From Flavobacteriaceae bacterium (GTDB lineage: Bacteria > Bacteroidota > Bacteroidia > Flavobacteriales > Flavobacteriaceae), in the NCBI GenBank assembly GCA_013214275.1, contig JABSPP010000005.1, positions 1-36,151 on the forward strand: DNA of 36,151 nt, given 5' to 3'. A program made the translations under genes and the position numbers. Numbering within the stretch: position 1 is the first letter of the stretch; every line of letters starts with the position of its first letter. A model generated the notes under the pieces. That model worked only from the letters and a program-made list of their open reading frames with translations. It had not been told where the DNA came from and did no database searches. This document shows, piece after piece, positions 7,603 to 14,774 of the stretch.

Positions 7603-8280
7603 TTAAGCTATATTCCAGTACCTTTTGACTTCTTCACAAATAATATCCACTTTATCAAGATATTTATGTATTTGAAGTGGCGCGGAAACAATTCTTTGAT
7701 CAAACACATCTAACGACATGCATAACTTAGGAAGAACTTCTGCATCATAATCTTTTGAAATAGATTCCAAATACTTCTGCAAAACAGCAGATACTATTTT
7801 GGATTCTCTAGGTTCAAAAATATTTCCTTTTGATAAATGGATTTTCACACCTCCCATATAAGTTTTACCCTCGTAAGATATGGTAAAGATAATATCGGGA
7901 GAGACCAAAACTTCTACTTCTTTGATGTAGGTAGACTTTACTTTATGACTTTTTATCAAATTAAGTCTATAATTCTTAAGAATATTTGGTATTTCTACTT
8001 CTAAAAAACTGTTCATTGCTTTAATAGATGCAAGTTTGTTTTGCAATTCTCTTGGTTTATTAGGATCAGTAATTTTACTTTTTAGCCTCCTAAGACCGTC
8101 AACGATATAATCTTTGTTCCCATTATTTGATAGGCATTTTTTAATGCTTGCTCTGGGAGTTTGATACCATGAAACTCTTAACTTGTCTGGGTTTTTTTGA
8201 TCTCTTATGATTCTCTTCTTCTTCGCTTTGCTTCCTTTAGAAAAATCAACCAATTGATTTATTGAAATAAAATATTTCAT
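7603..8280 (-). CDS. Uncharacterised accessory protein, 225 aa
   Basis: I do not recognise this family with confidence. The protein is basic and lysine-rich at its N-terminus (KGSKAKKKRIIRDQ), with a helical middle (residues 60-110). A beta-rich core follows, with VSPDIIFTISYEGKTYMGG at about 126-144 and then VKIHLSKG. The C-terminal half keeps LCMSLDVFDQRIVSAP. The order PD (128-129), a beta-hairpin and then K146 resembles a PD-(D/E)xK nuclease core, but the acidic residue before the lysine is missing, so nuclease activity is only a guess. It has no signal peptide or membrane segments. It is a single-gene unit with its own terminator, placed between core genes, which suggests an accessory insertion. 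The start at 8280 is preceded by TAACCTTG (8298-8305), a one-mismatch -7 element. Confidence 0.7.
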   Translation of the reverse strand: MKYFISINQLVDFSKGSKAKKKRIIRDQKNPDKLRVSWYQTPRASIKKCLSNNGNKDYIVDGLRRLKSKITDPNKPRELQNKLASIKAMNSFLEVEIPNILKNYRLNLIKSHKVKSTYIKEVEVLVSPDIIFTISYEGKTYMGGVKIHLSKGNIFEPRESKIVSAVLQKYLESISKDYDAEVLPKLCMSLDVFDQRIVSAPLQIHKYLDKVDIICEEVKRYWNIA

Positions 8281-8650
8281 TGCTTGTAATTTATTTTCAA
8301 GGTTATTAACACCTGAAATAAAATTTTATGAATGTTAATAACCAATTAAACAATAGAAGTATCAACATTTTAAGTTTAACACTTCTCTTAATAAAATAGA
8401 AGTTATTTTCTTGGAAGGAATAGTGCTATTTTGTATTTTAGCACAAAAAGATGAGATAATCTCAAATCCTTTTTTTTATCAAAATTTTTGCCGTCCAGAA
8501 CAAAAATTTAAAAATCCAAGAGAGGTGCTTCGGTGCCTCTTTTCGCGTTTCATTATCTCAGCTTACATTATTATTTATTTTTTAATCTTTATACAATAGG
8601 AAGTTCTTTTTAAAGAGCCTCCTTTTCCGAACTCAAGAAAAATATTCTTG
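8281..8650. other. 370-nt intergenic region rich in inverted repeats
   Basis: This AT-rich stretch between the nrdA stop and the start of the 225-residue gene has no credible protein gene. It holds in order GTGCTA/TAGCAC (8423-8444), GAGAT-A-ATCTC (8453-8463), AAATTTTTG/CAAAAATTT (8482-8509) and a UUCG-capped hairpin (8518-8543). A short CAAGAA/TTCTTG repeat abuts the nrdA stop (8632-8650). Confidence 0.6.
8518..8543 (+). other. UUCG-capped RNA hairpin, possible terminator
   Basis: On the plus strand AAGAGAGGTGC (8518-8528) pairs with GTGCCTCTTTT (8533-8543) around a TTCG tetraloop closed by C-G, giving 11 pairs. Three of these are G-U wobbles, which would become A-C mismatches in the minus-strand RNA, so the plus strand is the better folded RNA. 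Only four T residues follow, and they are part of the stem. No annotated plus-strand gene lies upstream. Confidence 0.5.
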
Positions 8651-11050
8651 TTAAGACCCACACATCAGGCAGTCGTCATCTGGGCCAGTATTTCGCGATG
8701 CTTGTACCATTGATTTAAATTCTTCTGGAGTCATTGGTGCCTCATTTTCTACTTTTTTGTCTTTGTTTTCTTTGGTTAATGTAAACTGAATTGCGTTGAC
8801 GGCCGATTTTGTTCTAAGGTAGTACATTCCTGTTTTTAGTCCCGACTTCCACGCATAAAAATGCATGGATGTTAATTTACCAAAGTCTGGATCTTGCATA
8901 AACAGGTTTAACGATTGAGACTGATCGATAAAATATCCTCTGTGGCGCGCCATGTCTATAATATCTTTCATACTCATTTCCCAAACGGTCTTGTACAGGT
9001 CTTTGAGTTCTTGTGGGATTTTATCAATGTGTTGAATTGACCCGTTTGCACGCATGATCTCTTCTTTCATATCGTTATCCCACAGATTGAGTTCTACGAG
9101 GTCTTCTAACAAATGCTTGTTCACTACGATAAATTCTCCAGAGAGCACGCGTCTGGTGTAGATATTGGAGGTGTAGGGTTCAAATGCTTCGTTGTTTCCA
9201 AGAATCTGAGATGTGGATGCCGTTGGCATTGGTGCGACTAGTAGTGAGTTTCTTACTCCGTTCTTTAATACATTTTTTCGCAGTTTTTTCCAGTCCCAGT
9301 TTCCGCTTAGCTCTTCTTCTTTGATTCCCCACATATTAAATTGGAATTCGCCTTCTGACATGGGAGACCCTTTGTAGGTTGAATAGGGTTCTTTTGCTTT
9401 TGCCATTTCCATAGAGGACTGTACAGCAGCAAAGTATAGGGTTTCAAAAATATCTTGGTTGAGTTTTTTAGCGGCGTCCGATGTAAATGGCAATCGGAGC
9501 ATGATAAATGCGTCTGCCAATCCTTGTACTCCTAGTCCAACGGGTCTGTGACGGAAATTTGAATTTTCTGCTTCTGGAACGGGGTAGTAATTCCGATCTA
9601 TGACAGTATCTAAATTTCTGATGACTTTTTTGGTTACATCATAGAGTTTTTTATGGTTGAAGAATTTTTCTCCGTTTGCTCGTTCTCCGACAAACATGGG
9701 GAGTGCAATTGATGCAAGGTTGCATACTGCAACTTCATCTTTTGCCGTGAACTCCATAATTTCTGTACACAAATTAGAGGAACGGATGGTTCCTAAATTT
9801 TTGTGATTTGACTTGCGATTGACATGGTCTTTATACAGCATATATGGTGTTCCTGTCTCTATTTGGGATTCTAGGATTTTCTCCCAAAGTTCTCTTGCTT
9901 TGATGGTTTTTCTTCCTTTTCCTACTTTTTCATACCCTTCGTATAGCTTCTCAAACTCATCTCCATAGGTGTCGTATAGGTGTGGGCATTCGTTTGGACA
10001 CATTAGCGTCCAGCTTCCGTCTTCTTGTACGCGTTTCATGAATAGGTCTGGCATCCACATGGCATAAAAGAGATCCCTAGCACGCATTTCTTCTTTTCCG
10101 TGGTTCTTTTTAAGGTCTAGAAAGTCAAAAATATCAGCATGCCAAGGCTCGATATATACGGCAAAGGATCCTTTTCGCTTTCCTCCTCCTTGATCTACGT
10201 ACCGCGCGGTGTCATTATACACTCTTAGCATGGGGACAATTCCGTTGGAGGTTCCGTTGGTACCGCGAATGTAAGACCCTGTAGCTCGTACGTTGTGAAT
10301 AGAGAGTCCTATTCCTCCTGCTGATTGAGAAATTTTGGCTGTTTGTTTTAAAGTATCATAAATTCCATCAATACTATCTTCTTGCATTTGCAGTAAAAAG
10401 CAAGACGACATTTGTGGTTTTGGAGTTCCAGCATTGAACAAGGTGGGTGTGGCATGGGTAAAGTATTTCTTACTCATAAGCTCGTACGTTGCTATGGCTT
10501 CGTCTATATCGTTTAGATGAATTCCTATAGAAACACGCATTAGCATGTGTTGTGGTCTTTCTACAATTTTTCCATTGAGTTTTAGCAGGTAGGAACGTTC
10601 TAGAGTTTTAAATCCAAAGAAGTCGTAATTAAAGTCTCTGCTGTAAATGATGGTAGAGTCTAATTTCTCTGCATTTTTTTGAATGATTTGATAGACTTCG
10701 TCAGAAAGTAGGGGTGCTTTTTTTCCTGTTCTAGGATTTACATATTCGTATAAATCAGTCATCGTTTCAGAGAACAGTTTCTTGGTATTTTTATGTAGGT
10801 TAGATACGGCAATTCTAGCTGCTAATTTTGCATAATCTGGGTGTGCTGTGGTCATGGTAGCAGCAATTTCTGCTGCTAGATTGTCTAATTCTGAAGTGGT
10901 AACACCATCATATAGTCCTTCAATAACACGCATTGCTACTTTTACAGGATCTACTATATTGTTGAGTCCATAACACATTTTTCTCACCCTTGCCGTGATT
11001 TTATCGAACATTACGGGCTCTTTCTTGCCGTCTCTTTTTACTACATACAT
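8651..11050 (-). CDS. nrdA: Ribonucleoside-diphosphate reductase class Ia, alpha subunit
   Basis: Catalytic subunit reducing NDPs to dNDPs in the cytosol. The 799-residue protein begins with an ATP-cone allosteric domain (MYVVKRDGKKEPVMFDKI, residues 1-90). Active-site residues are all present: C217 in MSSCFLLQ and C443 in AVCNLAS form the reducing disulfide pair, and N426, C428 and E430 in SSNLCTEI form the thiyl site. The C-terminal CLMC pair (C794, C797) shuttles electrons from thioredoxin or glutaredoxin. The eukaryote-like motif set (MPTASTSQILGNNEAFEP) matches the partner's eukaryote-like features. nrdB lies upstream with a 112-nt gap that holds palindromes, so an nrdBA operon is likely but the spacing is wide enough for extra control. 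Regulation by dATP through the ATP-cone is expected. Confidence 0.97.
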   Translation of the reverse strand: MYVVKRDGKKEPVMFDKITARVRKMCYGLNNIVDPVKVAMRVIEGLYDGVTTSELDNLAAEIAATMTTAHPDYAKLAARIAVSNLHKNTKKLFSETMTDLYEYVNPRTGKKAPLLSDEVYQIIQKNAEKLDSTIIYSRDFNYDFFGFKTLERSYLLKLNGKIVERPQHMLMRVSIGIHLNDIDEAIATYELMSKKYFTHATPTLFNAGTPKPQMSSCFLLQMQEDSIDGIYDTLKQTAKISQSAGGIGLSIHNVRATGSYIRGTNGTSNGIVPMLRVYNDTARYVDQGGGKRKGSFAVYIEPWHADIFDFLDLKKNHGKEEMRARDLFYAMWMPDLFMKRVQEDGSWTLMCPNECPHLYDTYGDEFEKLYEGYEKVGKGRKTIKARELWEKILESQIETGTPYMLYKDHVNRKSNHKNLGTIRSSNLCTEIMEFTAKDEVAVCNLASIALPMFVGERANGEKFFNHKKLYDVTKKVIRNLDTVIDRNYYPVPEAENSNFRHRPVGLGVQGLADAFIMLRLPFTSDAAKKLNQDIFETLYFAAVQSSMEMAKAKEPYSTYKGSPMSEGEFQFNMWGIKEEELSGNWDWKKLRKNVLKNGVRNSLLVAPMPTASTSQILGNNEAFEPYTSNIYTRRVLSGEFIVVNKHLLEDLVELNLWDNDMKEEIMRANGSIQHIDKIPQELKDLYKTVWEMSMKDIIDMARHRGYFIDQSQSLNLFMQDPDFGKLTSMHFYAWKSGLKTGMYYLRTKSAVNAIQFTLTKENKDKKVENEAPMTPEEFKSMVQASRNTGPDDDCLMCGS

Positions 11051-11123
11051 GCTGCTACTGGTTTTATGATTGGTTAGTTTATCGTACGAGACGATGGTTG
11101 TACTGATTGATTTTTAATGGTAT

Positions 11124-11138
11124 CCTAGGAATCCTAGG
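11124..11138. promoter_or_regulatory. 15-bp palindrome in the nrdB-nrdA gap
   Basis: CCTAGGA and TCCTAGG flank a single A, and each arm itself contains the palindrome CCTAGG. The one-base centre cannot form an RNA hairpin loop, so a DNA-binding site is the better reading. It lies 74 nt upstream of the nrdA ATG. No regulator can be named. Confidence 0.35.
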
Positions 11139-11146
11139 TAGGTTAT

Positions 11147-11169
11147 TTTTTAGAACTGTGTTCTAAAAA
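11147..11169. other. Inverted repeat enclosing the nrdB stop codon
   Basis: Ten-base arms TTTTTAGAAC (11147-11156) and GTTCTAAAAA (11160-11169) surround TGT. The nrdB stop TAG (11165-11163 on the minus strand) lies inside one arm. In the nrdBA transcript no T tract follows, so this is not a standard terminator. Confidence 0.5.
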
Positions 11170-12155
11170 TCTGCGTCAAAACTGATGCTTCCTGTTCCTC
11201 CAGATTTTACCCCAGCTTTTTGGTACTCTGATACTCTTTTTTCGAAGAAATTGGTTTTTCCTTCTAGGGAGATCATTTCCATAAAGTCAAATGGATTGGT
11301 TGCGTTGTATTCTTTTTCACAACCAAATTCCATTAATAGTCTGTCTGTAACAAATTCTAGATATTGTGTCATTAGCTTGGCATTCATTCCTATTAAGCTT
11401 ACAGGCAGTGATTCTGTGATAAACTCGCGCTCAATATCTAATGCACTAATGATAATTTCCCTGATTCTATTTTTGGGTACTTTATTTACCAAGTGATTGT
11501 TGTGAAGGTGAACTGCAAAATCGCAGTGCATTCCTTCATCTCTTGAAATTAGTTCATTGGAAAATGTTAGCCCAGGCAGTAATCCTCTTTTTTTCAGCCA
11601 GAAGATTGAACAGAATGCTCCAGAAAAGAAAATTCCTTCTACTGCCCCAAAGGCAATTAAGCGTTCTGCAAAAGAATCAGATTCGATCCATTTTAGAGCC
11701 CAGTCAGCTTTTTTCTTAATGGCAGGGAAGTTTTCTATGGCATTGAATAGGATGTCTTTTTCTGCTTCATCTTTTACGTAAGTATCTATAAGCAGAGAAT
11801 AGGTTTCGGAGTGGATATTTTCCATCATAATCTGGAACCCGTAGAAAAATTTTGCTTCAGAATATTGAACTTCGTTTACAAAGTTTTCTGCTAAATTTTC
11901 GTTTACAATCCCATCAGATGCTGCGAAGAATGCCAAGATATGCTTTATAAAATATCGTTCGTCGTTTGATAGGCGAGTTTCCCAGTCAGTTAAATCTTGG
12001 TGTAAATCAATTTCCTCGGCAGTCCAAAAACAAGCTTGTTGTTTTTTATACCATTCCCATAAATCGTTGTGTTGGATGGGAAAGATTACAAATCTGTTAT
12101 CATTCGGCTGTAAAATCGGCTCAATTGCGATCGTTTTTGTTTCTATTGCAGACAT
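11163..12155 (-). CDS. nrdB: Ribonucleoside-diphosphate reductase class Ia, beta (radical) subunit
   Basis: Generates and stores the tyrosyl radical used by NrdA. The 330-residue ferritin-like protein shows all six di-metal ligands by alignment to the mouse R2 pattern: D81 (AASDG), E112 and H115 (MENIHSE), E173 (AVEG), E207 and H210 (RDEGMH). The radical tyrosine is Y119 in HSETYSLL. The C-terminal tail SFDADF is the NrdA-binding peptide and is close to the FxxDADF tail of eukaryotic R2, as is FYGFQIMMENIHSE. It is the first gene of the probable nrdBA operon, with a 406-nt upstream gap containing several inverted repeats. The tyrosine rules out the radical-Tyr-lacking class Ic type. Confidence 0.97.
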   Translation of the reverse strand: MSAIETKTIAIEPILQPNDNRFVIFPIQHNDLWEWYKKQQACFWTAEEIDLHQDLTDWETRLSNDERYFIKHILAFFAASDGIVNENLAENFVNEVQYSEAKFFYGFQIMMENIHSETYSLLIDTYVKDEAEKDILFNAIENFPAIKKKADWALKWIESDSFAERLIAFGAVEGIFFSGAFCSIFWLKKRGLLPGLTFSNELISRDEGMHCDFAVHLHNNHLVNKVPKNRIREIIISALDIEREFITESLPVSLIGMNAKLMTQYLEFVTDRLLMEFGCEKEYNATNPFDFMEMISLEGKTNFFEKRVSEYQKAGVKSGGTGSISFDADF

Positions 12156-12561
12156 TTTTGTATGAATTATTATTGATTAAGGAAATCACCGTGTTAAAAT
12201 CGGTGCTAACAAAGATTGGAAAATTTGGGACAAATAAAAAGCGGTACTTATTCACAAAAACCGCTAAGTTTTTAACAAAAACCAATTTTGTTAAGAATCT
12301 CATTGCTTCAGAGAATTTTTTTAATAATATGATTATCAATATTTTATACTGTTAATTTTTTGTTAAGCCCCGTGTTTGCTGACTTTCTTAAAAATGCTTT
12401 TTTTAACTGTAATTTGTTGTTGCATATACCGTGCAAATTCGCCTAAATTATTACTGTCTTTTAAGGTGAATAGTGTCTTTGAAATAAAAAATGAATAAAG
12501 ATCGTCCAGTCCCATTAATAAGGATTACCTTCGTATTTTATTAATTTATATTATTTTACAA
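12156..12561. other. 406-nt intergenic region between nrdB and the cold-shock gene
   Basis: The region holds the leaders of two divergent genes. On the nrdB side are three inverted repeats: CACCG/CGGTG (12187-12205), AGCGGT/ACCGCT (12240-12265) and TTAACAAAA/TTTTGTTAA (12272-12294). A near -7 box, AATCTTTG on the minus strand (12210-12217), could drive nrdB. On the csp side, one-mismatch -7 boxes TGTCTTTG (12474-12481) and TACCTTCG (12526-12533) precede the GTG at 12562. Short reading frames here are not credible genes. Confidence 0.45.
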
Positions 12562-12753
12562 GTGAAAAACGGAACAGTAAAGTTCTTCAATGAGTCTAAA
12601 GGATTTGGGTTTGTTATCGAAGATGGTTCAAAACAAGAACACTTTGTACACATCTCTGGAATTATCGACGAGATAAGAGAAGGTGATACAGTAGAGTTTG
12701 AACTCGAAAAGGGTAGAAAAGGATTAAACGCAGTAAATGTTAGGGTCATTTAA
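12562..12753 (+). CDS. Cold-shock domain protein (CspA family)
   Basis: Single-stranded nucleic-acid-binding RNA chaperone. The 63-residue protein is one cold-shock domain: NGTVKFFN strand, RNP1 motif KGFGFV at 13-18, RNP2-like HFVHI at 27-31, and the EGDTVEFELEKGRKG turn. The length is typical. The start is GTG at 12562; there is no in-frame ATG, and starting later would delete the first beta-strand. A strong hairpin terminator follows, so it is monocistronic. The upstream region could provide a 30-90 nt leader depending on which of two imperfect -7 boxes is used; cold induction is plausible but not shown. Confidence 0.93.
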   Translation: MKNGTVKFFNESKGFGFVIEDGSKQEHFVHISGIIDEIREGDTVEFELEKGRKGLNAVNVRVI

Positions 12754-12780
12754 TATCTTACACCATTACTTTTTTACAAA

Positions 12781-12806
12781 AAACCAGTGATGTATTTCAC
12801 TGGTTT
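12781..12806. terminator. Intrinsic terminator after csp
   Basis: A perfect 10-bp stem, AAACCAGTGA (12781-12790) with TCACTGGTTT (12797-12806), encloses TGTATT and is followed by TTGGTTTTTT. The preceding A run lets it also act on the minus strand, downstream of the DUF3109 gene ending at 12909. Confidence 0.9.
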
Positions 12807-12908
12807 TTGGTTTTTTGGAACACCTTTATCATCCTAATCTGTGATGTCATAAGATGACTTTATGGGGTTTGTTTTAAAGTTTATCCTTGATATTTGACGA
12901 CAGATTTT

Positions 12909-13472
12909 TTAGAGCTTTTCGGCAATTTTTTCTAATTCTGCATACCAATCTTCTCCAAATTTCCTTACAAGTGCATCTTTGGTAAACTTATACACTGGGA
13001 CATGTAATTCTTTTCCAAGGTTGCAGGCATCGTTACAAATGTCCCACTTATGGTAATTGACTGCTGCAAACTCGCTATAATCTTTAACGCGAATGGGGTA
13101 TAAATGACAAGAAATAGGTTTTTTCCAATCAATATATCCTCGATTGTACGCCTCTTCTATGCCACATTTTGCAATGTGGTTTTCATCAAAAACGAGATAG
13201 GCACATTCCTTATAATTCACCAGAGGTGTTTCTAGTTCTTCAAAGTCACTGACAACAGAGGTTCCCTGTTCTTCTATTGCGGCGATTCCCTCCTTTCGTA
13301 ACAGCGGTTTTACCTTGGGATAAATTGCTTTTAATATCTCTACTTCCTCTTTCTCTAAAGGAGCACCTGCCTCGCCGGCAATGCAACACGCACCTTTGCA
13401 TCTAGAAAGATTACAGACAAATTCTCTTTCTAGAATCTCTTCAGAGACAATGGTTTTTCCTAGTTGAAACAT
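12909..13472 (-). CDS. DUF3109 family cysteine-rich protein
   Basis: The 187-residue protein has a cysteine set typical of this Bacteroidota family: C20, C25, C29 and C30 in the segment FVCNLSRCKGACC. Further cysteines lie in YKECAY, AKCGIEEAYNRGYIDW, PISCHLYPIR and DICNDACNLG. The pattern resembles the YkgJ-type metal or iron-sulfur-binding proteins, so a cluster or zinc site is likely. The cellular role is unknown. It has no signal peptide and is expected to be cytosolic. It is transcribed divergently from marC across an 86-nt gap. The family call is firm; metal binding is an inference from cysteine spacing. Confidence 0.85.
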   Translation of the reverse strand: MFQLGKTIVSEEILEREFVCNLSRCKGACCIAGEAGAPLEKEEVEILKAIYPKVKPLLRKEGIAAIEEQGTSVVSDFEELETPLVNYKECAYLVFDENHIAKCGIEEAYNRGYIDWKKPISCHLYPIRVKDYSEFAAVNYHKWDICNDACNLGKELHVPVYKFTKDALVRKFGEDWYAELEKIAEKL

Positions 13473-13510
13473 GTGATAAAAATATACTTATTTTTCACTA
13501 CTTTTTTGGA

Positions 13511-13539
13511 TTGTAGATGAACAATCTTAACTAATTTTG
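13511..13539 (+). promoter_or_regulatory. Promoter of marC (TTG-N18-TAnnTTTG)
   Basis: TTG at 13511-13513 and TAATTTTG at 13532-13539 are separated by 18 nt, within the Bacteroidota sigma-ABfr spacing, and end 19 nt before the marC ATG. This is the best complete promoter match in the window. Confidence 0.65.
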
Positions 13540-13558
13540 TAAAATAAAAAAGTAAACA

Positions 13559-14137
13559 ATGACTGTAGATTTTATTCAAGTCTTTACGGCGTTTATGGTT
13601 CTTTTCGCTGTTATAGATATCGTTGGAAATATTCCAATTATCATCGATTTACGTAAAAAAGTAGGACATATTCAATCAGAGAAAGCTTCTGTAATTGGAG
13701 GGGGTATTATGATCCTTTTCTTATTCTTAGGTCAAAGTCTTTTATCTCTTATTGGGATTGATGTTAATTCTTTTGCCGTAGCAGGGTCTTTTATCTTGTT
13801 TTTTATTGCTCTGGAGATGATTCTTGGGATTACTCTATATAAGGAGGAGGACGAAAATACAATTACAGCAACTGTCTTTCCTCTGGCATTTCCTTTGATT
13901 GCTGGTCCTGGTAGCTTAACCACCTTATTGTCTTTAAGAGCAGAATTTGATCTTCAAAATATTATTATTGCGATCTTTTTAAATGTGATTTTTATATATG
14001 TTGTCTTAAAAACTTCTACTAAAATTGAACGATTCATTGGTCCGAATGGGATTAAAATTATTCGTAAGGTTTTTGGTGTCATTCTACTGGCGATTGCTGT
14101 CAAGCTTTTTGCTCACAATATTAAAGCCCTGTTCTAA
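13559..14137 (+). CDS. MarC family (UPF0056) integral membrane protein
   Basis: The 192-residue inner-membrane protein has six predicted hydrophobic segments (about 7-27, 44-66, 70-92, 108-126, 134-154 and 168-188). It carries family motifs: AVIDIVGNIPIII near the N-terminus, AGSFILFFIALEMILG, and FPLAFPLIAGPGSLTTLL in the middle. MarC-family transport function is unresolved; the old link to multiple antibiotic resistance was not upheld for E. coli MarC. Its TAA stop shares one base with the ATG of the next gene (TAATG), so the two are translationally coupled. Confidence 0.92.
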   Translation: MTVDFIQVFTAFMVLFAVIDIVGNIPIIIDLRKKVGHIQSEKASVIGGGIMILFLFLGQSLLSLIGIDVNSFAVAGSFILFFIALEMILGITLYKEEDENTITATVFPLAFPLIAGPGSLTTLLSLRAEFDLQNIIIAIFLNVIFIYVVLKTSTKIERFIGPNGIKIIRKVFGVILLAIAVKLFAHNIKALF

Positions 14138-14742
14138 TGATTTTTGATACATTAATTATCGGTGGTGGTGTTTCGGGAATGCAGTGTGCTCTGGTTCTTG
14201 GATCCGGAATGAAAAAGCCTTTTGCGTCTGATAAGAACGTAGGGATTATTATACATCAACGATCATCACACTTACAAAATGCTTTATTTAACAACGTTTT
14301 AGGGCTTCCTTCTGGGACTCTGGGTGCTGATATTTTAGCTTCTGGGAAAAGGCAGATTGCTGAGAATTACCCCGAAATTTTACAACTCGAAAAGGAAAAA
14401 GTTACTGCTATTGCCAGAGATTCTGACCTCTACAAGGTCACAACAAATAAATGTGAGTACCACACTAAAATTGTTGTTTTAGCATTGAACTATGCAAATC
14501 CTTTCACTATTCAAGGATTGGCATCTTTTTTAGAGCCTCACAAAAGGGCAAATGCTTCTAAAAATCGCATCCAGCTAAAGCATCAAGATTATTTGGTTAA
14601 AGAGGGTTTGTATGTGTGTGGAACGTTGGCAGGTGTAAGAAGTCAGTATGCGATTGCAGCAGGTAGTGGCGCTAGTGTGGCAACTGATATTTTAACACTT
14701 TGGAACAATGGTGTACATACAAAAATTCACGATAAGCTATAA
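14137..14742 (+). CDS. Short thioredoxin-reductase-like FAD protein
   Basis: The 201-residue protein starts with an FAD-binding Rossmann motif (TLIIGGGVSGMQCA, residues 5-18) and ends with the second FAD motif, GLYVCGTLAGVRSQYAIAAG. It lacks both the CxxC redox pair and the NADPH-binding insertion domain of thioredoxin reductase, which explains its length of about 200 rather than 310. It therefore appears to be only the FAD half of the fold. Electron donor and acceptor are unknown. The one-base stop/start overlap with marC suggests a functional link with that membrane protein, possibly at the membrane face. The minus-strand glmS gene converges on it. Confidence 0.8.
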   Translation: MIFDTLIIGGGVSGMQCALVLGSGMKKPFASDKNVGIIIHQRSSHLQNALFNNVLGLPSGTLGADILASGKRQIAENYPEILQLEKEKVTAIARDSDLYKVTTNKCEYHTKIVVLALNYANPFTIQGLASFLEPHKRANASKNRIQLKHQDYLVKEGLYVCGTLAGVRSQYAIAAGSGASVATDILTLWNNGVHTKIHDKL

Positions 14743-14774
14743 CTCGTAGTTGTTGTAGTGTTGGTAATTTTTGG

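Noticed and set aside
8411..8599. 62-codon plus-strand frame starting TTG
   Set aside because: AT-rich, no family-like pattern, and it runs through the inverted-repeat cluster; better read as noncoding.
12121..12355. Overlapping 72- and 129-codon frames upstream of nrdB
   Set aside because: They overlap the nrdB start and the leader hairpins, with compositions expected of AT-rich noncoding DNA.
12546..12749. 67-codon minus-strand frame across the cold-shock gene
   Set aside because: Antisense shadow of a gene with an unmistakable cold-shock domain.
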